18,235 bases of DNA, from positions 1 through 18,235 of the forward strand of contig NCED01000055.1 in NCBI GenBank assembly GCA_002280485.1, written 5' to 3'. The notes below the pieces were generated by a model. The model did not search any database. It was not told the origin of the DNA and saw only the letters and a program-made list of their open reading frames with translations. The position numbers were made by a program, and so were the translations under genes. The DNA comes from Caulobacterales bacterium 32-69-10. GTDB taxonomy: Bacteria > Pseudomonadota > Alphaproteobacteria > Caulobacterales > Caulobacteraceae. Positions 14,382-18,235 of this stretch are shown piece after piece (the first letter of the stretch is position 1; every line of letters begins with the position of its first letter).

Positions 14382-14484
14382 TGTCATCCCGGCCGCAGCG
14401 CAGCGGAGAGCCGGGATCCAGGCGACTGGGCGCGCGGGTGGCCCCTGGGTCCCGGCTCAGCCCTGCGGGCTGTCCGGGATGACA
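14382..14484. repeat. 103-bp palindromic intergenic repeat between epmA and epmB
   Basis: The ends TGTCATCCCGG (14382-14392) and CCGGGATGACA (14474-14484) are perfect 11-bp inverted repeats. Inside, a 14-bp pair (14409-14422 and 14444-14457) matches with one difference, and CAGCCC/GGGCTG (14458-14463, 14467-14472) forms a further hairpin. The plus strand translates in part as SAAESRDPG, a peptide seen when dispersed alphaproteobacterial palindromes are read. It fills almost the whole gap between epmA and epmB and could fold into a branched structure in their joint mRNA. Confidence 0.85.
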
Positions 14485-14488
14485 GAAA

Positions 14489-15523
14489 TTACCTGCCCGC
14501 CACCGGCGTCCAGACCACCTGCTCGATCCGCGTCGCGCCGGTGGCCAGCATCACCAGCCGGTCGAAGCCGAGGGCCGCGCCGCTGGCCGACGGCATCACC
14601 GCCAGCGCCGCCAGGAACGCCTCGTCGATGGGATAGCGCTCGCCGTAGACCCGCGCCTTCTCGGCCATTTCGGCCTCGAACCGCCGGCGCTGTTCATCTG
14701 CGTCGGTCAGCTCGCCGAAGCAGTTGGCCAGCTCCACCCCGCAGGCATAGAGTTCGAAGCGCTCGGCTACGCGTGGGTCGTGGTCCGTGGGCCGGGCCAG
14801 GGCCGCTTCGGCGGTCGGGTATTCGCACAGGATGGTCGCCCGCCCGATCCCCAGCCGCGGCTCGATCCGCTGGGTCAGCACCTTGCTGAACACGTCGGCC
14901 CAGCTGTCGTCGTCCGCGACCCGGACCCCGCCCGCCGTCGCCGCGGCGGCCAGTCCGTCCCGCTCCGGATTGGCCAGCAGGTCGATTCCCGCGAACCGAT
15001 CGAAGGCCTGCGCCACCGTCACACGCTCAGGCTCGGCGAAGGGGTCGGCCTCATGGCCGCGCCAGGTGAAGCGCCGCGCTCCCGCCGTCTCGGCCGCGAG
15101 GGCCATCAACGCCCCACAGTCGTCCATCAGCACGGTGTAGGGCTCGCCGGCCCGGTACCATTCCAGCAGGGTGAACTCCGGATGGTGCAGTGGGCCGCGT
15201 TCACGGTTCCTCCAGACCCGGGCGAAATCAAAGATCCGGGTCTCGCCGGCGGCCAGCAGCGTCTTGCAGGCGAACTCGGGCGAGGTGTGCAGATAGAGCG
15301 GCGTGCGCTCGCCCGAGCCGCTCACCGCCTCGGTGGCGAAGGCGTGCAGGTGGGCCTCGTTGCCGGGCGAGACCTGCAGGGCGGCGGCCTCGACCTCGGT
15401 GAAGCCGCCGGCCTCGAACCAGCCTCGCAAAGCGCTCTTGATGCGGCCCCGCGCCACCAGGAACGGCCGGCGGTCGGCGTGGCGGTCGGGGCTCCACCAG
15501 GGAGAGGCGGGCGGGTCGGACAC
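14489..15523 (-). CDS. epmA: EF-P--(R)-beta-lysine ligase EpmA (PoxA/GenX)
   Basis: The 344-aa enzyme is a class II lysyl-tRNA-synthetase paralogue reduced to the catalytic domain, with no N-terminal tRNA-anticodon domain. Motif 2 appears as FDFARVWRNRE (98-108) with HHPEFTLLEWYRAG (113-126), and motif 3 as GAALGFDRLVM (315-325). It activates (R)-beta-lysine with ATP and links it to the conserved lysine of EF-P. Length is normal for EpmA (E. coli is about 325 aa). The ATG at 15523 lies 146 bp from the divergent efp gene. Downstream are a palindromic repeat and epmB. No feature suggests loss of function. Confidence 0.93.
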   Translation of the reverse strand: MSDPPASPWWSPDRHADRRPFLVARGRIKSALRGWFEAGGFTEVEAAALQVSPGNEAHLHAFATEAVSGSGERTPLYLHTSPEFACKTLLAAGETRIFDFARVWRNRERGPLHHPEFTLLEWYRAGEPYTVLMDDCGALMALAAETAGARRFTWRGHEADPFAEPERVTVAQAFDRFAGIDLLANPERDGLAAAATAGGVRVADDDSWADVFSKVLTQRIEPRLGIGRATILCEYPTAEAALARPTDHDPRVAERFELYACGVELANCFGELTDADEQRRRFEAEMAEKARVYGERYPIDEAFLAALAVMPSASGAALGFDRLVMLATGATRIEQVVWTPVAGR

Positions 15524-15669
15524 GGTCGAATTCCCCTCGGGCGCGGGCGTTGCGGCGCCAAGACTTCTGGCGATCTGCCTGCGGATCGGATACGGGCGCG
15601 GGTAATCCCGACGCTTAGCAGACTCGGCGGGCCGTTCTTCGCCCCTGCGCGAGCCATGAGAGAAGATAT

Positions 15670-16236
15670 ATGAAGGTCGCCGCCAACTCCCTCCGCAAAG
15701 GCAATGTGGTCGACGTGGAGGGCAAGCTCTACGCCGTCCTGCGGATCGAAAACATCCACCCCGGCAAGGGCACTCCGGTCACCCAGGTCGACATGCGCCG
15801 CATCTCCGACGGGGTGAAGGTGTCGGAGCGGTGGCGCACCACCGAAAGCGTCGAGCGCGCCTTCGTCGACCAGCGGCCGCACACCTTCCTGTACCAGGAC
15901 GCCGAGGGCTATCATGTGATGAACCCGGAGACGTACGAGCAGCTCGTCGTCTCGCCGGAGATCATCGGCGACTACGCCCCCTACATGCAGGACGGGATGG
16001 AAGTTCAGCTCTCCACCCACGACGGCGTGCCGATCGCCATCGAACTGCCGGCGCGCCTGACCTTCGAGATCGTCGAGACCGAGCCGGCGACCAAGGGCCA
16101 GACGGCCTCGTCGTCCTACAAGCCGGCCATGCTCACCAACGGCGTTCGCGTCATGGTGCCGCCGTACATCACGGTCGGCACCCGCATCATCGTCCTGACC
16201 GAGGACGGCACCTACGAGGGCCGCGCCAAGGACTAG
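15670..16236 (+). CDS. efp: Translation elongation factor P
   Basis: The 188-aa EF-P has an N-terminal KOW-like domain ([18 protein letters not shown], 1-18) with the modified loop HPGKGTP (30-36), placing the acceptor lysine at Lys33. Two OB domains follow, ending in [29 protein letters not shown] binds stalled ribosomes next to the P-site tRNA and restores peptide-bond formation at polyproline. The modification enzymes EpmA and EpmB lie directly opposite, so Lys33 is expected to carry beta-lysine. The ATG at 15670 is the conserved start, and GAGAAG just upstream is only a fair ribosome site. The 146-bp divergent region must drive both efp and epmA, but no clear promoter was recognised. Confidence 0.97.
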   Translation: MKVAANSLRKGNVVDVEGKLYAVLRIENIHPGKGTPVTQVDMRRISDGVKVSERWRTTESVERAFVDQRPHTFLYQDAEGYHVMNPETYEQLVVSPEIIGDYAPYMQDGMEVQLSTHDGVPIAIELPARLTFEIVETEPATKGQTASSSYKPAMLTNGVRVMVPPYITVGTRIIVLTEDGTYEGRAKD

Positions 16237-16280
16237 GCGCGTCAGGCGAAGGTGTGAGCGGTTTCGCCGCTCGGACGCGC
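16237..16280. terminator. Nested hairpin between convergent efp and pentapeptide gene
   Basis: GCGCGTC (16237-16243) pairs with GACGCGC (16274-16280). Within it, GAGCGG (16256-16261) pairs with CCGCTC (16267-16272) around TTTCG. It starts right after the efp stop and ends 9 bases before the stop of the opposing gene, so it could stop transcription both ways. No T tract is present, which lowers confidence. Confidence 0.45.
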
Positions 16281-16288
16281 GCCAGAGA

Positions 16289-17368
16289 TCAGCTCTGCCT
16301 GGCCGAGACGAAGGCGTCCTCGCCATAGGTCGCGTCGGTCAGGTCGACCGCCCGCGATCCGCTGGTCAGGACCAGGCCGCGCATGTCGGCATGGTCGAAG
16401 CGGGCGTGGGACAGGTTCGCGCCGCGTAGGCACGCGCCGCGCAGGTCGGCGTGGCTGAAGTCGGCCTCGCGCAGGTCGGCGCCCGTGAAGTTCGCCCCCT
16501 GCAACTGGGCGTGCCTGAAGCTGACCCCGACCGCGCAGGCGCCCTTGGCCGAGAGCGCCGTCAGCCTCGCGCTCTCGAAAGCCGCCCCCATCGTCCTCAG
16601 GTCTTCTGCGTCGAGCATGGCGGGCCTGCCCTCGGCGCCGTTGGTGGCGATCCAGCGTGTGGCGACCACCAGGCGCTCGGTCAGCTCCACGACCCGTTGC
16701 ATTGCCGCGGAGGACGGTGCGACGACGCAGTTGGCAAAGGCGTCCGGGTCGATTTGGGCGTTGGTAATGTCCGCGCCGACCAGTACGGCGCCGTCGAACT
16801 TGGCCCCCTGCAGGGCCGCGCCCCGCATATCGGCGCCCTGCAACATGGCGCCGGTGAAGTCGGCGCCCTTCAGCTTGGCCTGGCCGAGCTTGATCCGCTT
16901 CATCGAGCAGTTGGTGAAATCGACCGCGACCCGCGCGCCAGGGGGTTCCGGCGTCCCGTCCGGGCGGCTGATGACGCGAAAGCCGCTGGGCTCCATCCGC
17001 GCCAGCACGGCTTCGCGCATGTCGGCGTCGTCAAGCCGGGCGCCGTTCAGGTTGGCGCCGCGCAGGCAGCAGCCGCGCATGTCGGCGCGGTAGAGGTTCA
17101 CCCCGCGGGCGTCGGCGTCCCGCAAGTCGGCGCAGAACAGGGCGGCGCGCTCCATGTTCGCCATGAACAGGCAAGCCTTGCGCAGGTCGGCGCCGGTGAA
17201 GTCGACCTCGACCAGCATGCGGCGGCTGAAATCGATGCCTTGGGCGAGGAGGAACGGCATGACCGCGCGCTTGCCGTTCGGCTGGCGGCGCTGAAAGCGC
17301 TCGTGGGCCGTGACGAACTGGTCGATCTGGCCTTGGGTGTAGCAGGCCGCGCTGGCCGATGGCTCCAT
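16289..17368 (-). CDS. Pentapeptide-repeat protein, three repeat blocks
   Basis: The 359-aa protein is built of A(D/N)LXX-type pentapeptide repeats, predicted to fold as right-handed four-sided beta helices. Three blocks are seen: about 46-124 (VDFTGADLRKACLFMANMER onward), about 148-207 (LKGADFTGAMLQGADMRGAA onward) and about 280-335 (LQGANFTGADLREADFSHAD onward). Between the last two is a helical, non-repeat insert (about 208-265, with MQRVVELTERLVVATRWIA). An N-terminal helix (QIDQFVTAHERFQRRQPNGKR) precedes the repeats. There is no signal peptide or membrane helix, so it is probably cytoplasmic. Some relatives mimic DNA and act on gyrase (Qnr, MfpA), but the family is functionally diverse and nothing here shows that activity. 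It converges on efp. The ATG at 17368 is the first in frame, and the gene to its right ends 62 bp away. Confidence 0.88.
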   Translation of the reverse strand: MEPSASAACYTQGQIDQFVTAHERFQRRQPNGKRAVMPFLLAQGIDFSRRMLVEVDFTGADLRKACLFMANMERAALFCADLRDADARGVNLYRADMRGCCLRGANLNGARLDDADMREAVLARMEPSGFRVISRPDGTPEPPGARVAVDFTNCSMKRIKLGQAKLKGADFTGAMLQGADMRGAALQGAKFDGAVLVGADITNAQIDPDAFANCVVAPSSAAMQRVVELTERLVVATRWIATNGAEGRPAMLDAEDLRTMGAAFESARLTALSAKGACAVGVSFRHAQLQGANFTGADLREADFSHADLRGACLRGANLSHARFDHADMRGLVLTSGSRAVDLTDATYGEDAFVSARQS

Positions 17369-17430
17369 GGGACCGCCCCGACGCCGTTCGGCCCACAGCT
17401 ACAGGTTGAAGGTTTACAACCAGTATGCCG

Positions 17431-18235
17431 TTAGCGTTTTGGCGTCGGCGGCGGCGTTTTGTCCATGATGTCGACAAACTCGGGCAGGGCGGTGATCGCC
17501 CCGCCGCGTACGCCGTTCAGCGGCAGGCCGTTCGCGGCGGCGTACTCGCGGCTGGCGCTGTCGTCCTGGAAGGGGTTGTGGGGGATGACCCCCTTCTCGC
17601 GCGGAATCTCAACTGCCGGGCGGCACGGATAGGCGTTCAGGGCCGGCTGGGCCATGACCCGGTAGAGCGTGGTCTTCACCAGGGGCTCGGTCAGATAGAC
17701 CGGGTCCTCCAGGATCATCACGTGGTTCAGGATGTCGTCGTGGCGAATGAAGCGTTCGGTCAGCCTGGCCTTGTCGCTGGCCACCAGGCCGTTTCGTCGG
17801 ATGTAGGACGGCTTGAGGTGGGTGGTGGTGACCACCAGGGCGTCGCCCTCCCACCTGCCGGTCGAAAAGCCCTGGAAGGTGTGCGGGGCGGACTCCGGCG
17901 GGTGCGCCCGGCCGTCCATCCAGATGTCCCGGTGGGCGCTGTAGGCGACGATCATGGTTTCGTACTTGATCAGGGCCGTGGTCTGGGGATCTCGCACGTC
18001 GCTGATCCACAGGGCTCCGACGCCGCGGATGCCGTAGTTGGCCGAGTGCGGGATGCACTGACGCTCGGGCAGGGTGATGTAGGAGGCGTTCCAGGTGTCG
18101 CCGCGCTCGCGGTTGGCCGCGTTGATCGGCAGGCCGGCGTAGTCGCCGGCGTCCGGGCCGGGGATCCGCTCGGGCTGGTCCTCATGGAAGACTGGCGCGT
18201 AGTAGCCGCGCGGGTCGATGAGGGCGTTGGCCGAA
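17431..18235 (-). CDS. Hypothetical protein, C-terminal 267 residues (start beyond window)
   Basis: The minus-strand frame is open from base 18234 to TAA at 17431-17433 with no convincing start, since the GTG at 17997 is internal to well-formed protein sequence. The visible part reads SANALIDPRGYYAPVFHEDQ at the edge, then LPERQCIPHSANYG, ALWISDVRDPQTT, GRWEGDALVVTTTHLKPSYIRRNGL, LTERFIRHDD and DPVYLTEPLVKTTLYRVM. The WEGDALVVTTTHLK to ERFIRHD stretch resembles a family of secreted proteins of unknown function common in Acidobacteria and sphingomonads, whose beta-rich repeats include W-x-G-D-x-L-V-V. A signal peptide is expected upstream but cannot be seen. No catalytic motif is recognised. 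Function unknown. Confidence 0.8.
   Translation of the reverse strand, partial: SANALIDPRGYYAPVFHEDQPERIPGPDAGDYAGLPINAANRERGDTWNASYITLPERQCIPHSANYGIRGVGALWISDVRDPQTTALIKYETMIVAYSAHRDIWMDGRAHPPESAPHTFQGFSTGRWEGDALVVTTTHLKPSYIRRNGLVASDKARLTERFIRHDDILNHVMILEDPVYLTEPLVKTTLYRVMAQPALNAYPCRPAVEIPREKGVIPHNPFQDDSASREYAAANGLPLNGVRGGAITALPEFVDIMDKTPPPTPKR

Noticed and set aside
14336..14387. Upstream ATG at 14387 as the start of epmB
   Set aside because: It lies within the palindromic repeat and adds 17 residues unlike the family. The ATG at 14336 begins the conserved-looking sequence.

Overview
The window looks like a Caulobacteraceae chromosome (Caulobacter/Phenylobacterium type). The evidence is the high-GC codon use, a holdfast-type polysaccharide locus in the order initiating transferase, flippase, glycosyltransferase, a TonB-dependent receptor of the EVVVTATR type, and the alphaproteobacterial palindromic repeats that translate as VPAFAGMT and SAAESRDPG. 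The first ~210 bases may not belong to the same genome: they encode an MsrB fragment that breaks off abruptly before its catalytic cysteine.

Layout. 1-279: broken msrB fragment (+), meeting the first 18 codons of a minus-strand gene at about base 211. 266-4883 (minus): a tightly packed operon, read right to left as hfsE-like sugar-phosphate transferase, hfsF-like flippase, hfsG-like glycosyltransferase, a shortened second glycosyltransferase, then the truncated gene. 5142-5444 (+): small Lys/Ala-rich protein. 5539-5628 (+): tRNA-Ser(GCU). 5744-6984 (minus): cytochrome c'/c556-like lipoprotein overlapping a cytochrome b561-like membrane protein. 7199-8845 (+): acetolactate-synthase-type ThDP enzyme. 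It converges on a TonB-dependent receptor (8928-11681, minus), with a strong terminator between them.

11682-12496 is an unusually AT-rich non-coding stretch of about 800 bp. It holds a probable receptor promoter with an operator-like dyad, three AGTCAAC repeats spaced exactly 22 bp apart, an orphan minus-strand terminator and several dyads. This is the least explained part of the window.

12497-16236 is an EF-P modification locus. epmA (beta-lysyl ligase) and epmB (lysine 2,3-aminomutase), together with a LOG-family nucleotide hydrolase, lie on the minus strand. efp, whose product receives beta-lysine on Lys33, is divergent. EpmB makes (R)-beta-lysine, EpmA attaches it to EF-P, and modified EF-P rescues ribosomes stalled at polyproline. 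A ~103-bp palindromic repeat sits between epmA and epmB.

16289-17368 (minus) encodes a three-block pentapeptide-repeat protein. 17431-18235 (minus) is the C-terminal part of a protein of unknown function that runs off the window edge.

No IS element, integrase, CRISPR array or defence system was found. The most useful leads are the AT-rich regulatory island, the shortened glycosyltransferase, the in-frame 39-bp duplication in the TonB receptor plug, the repeat element forming the end of the flippase gene, and the junction near base 211.
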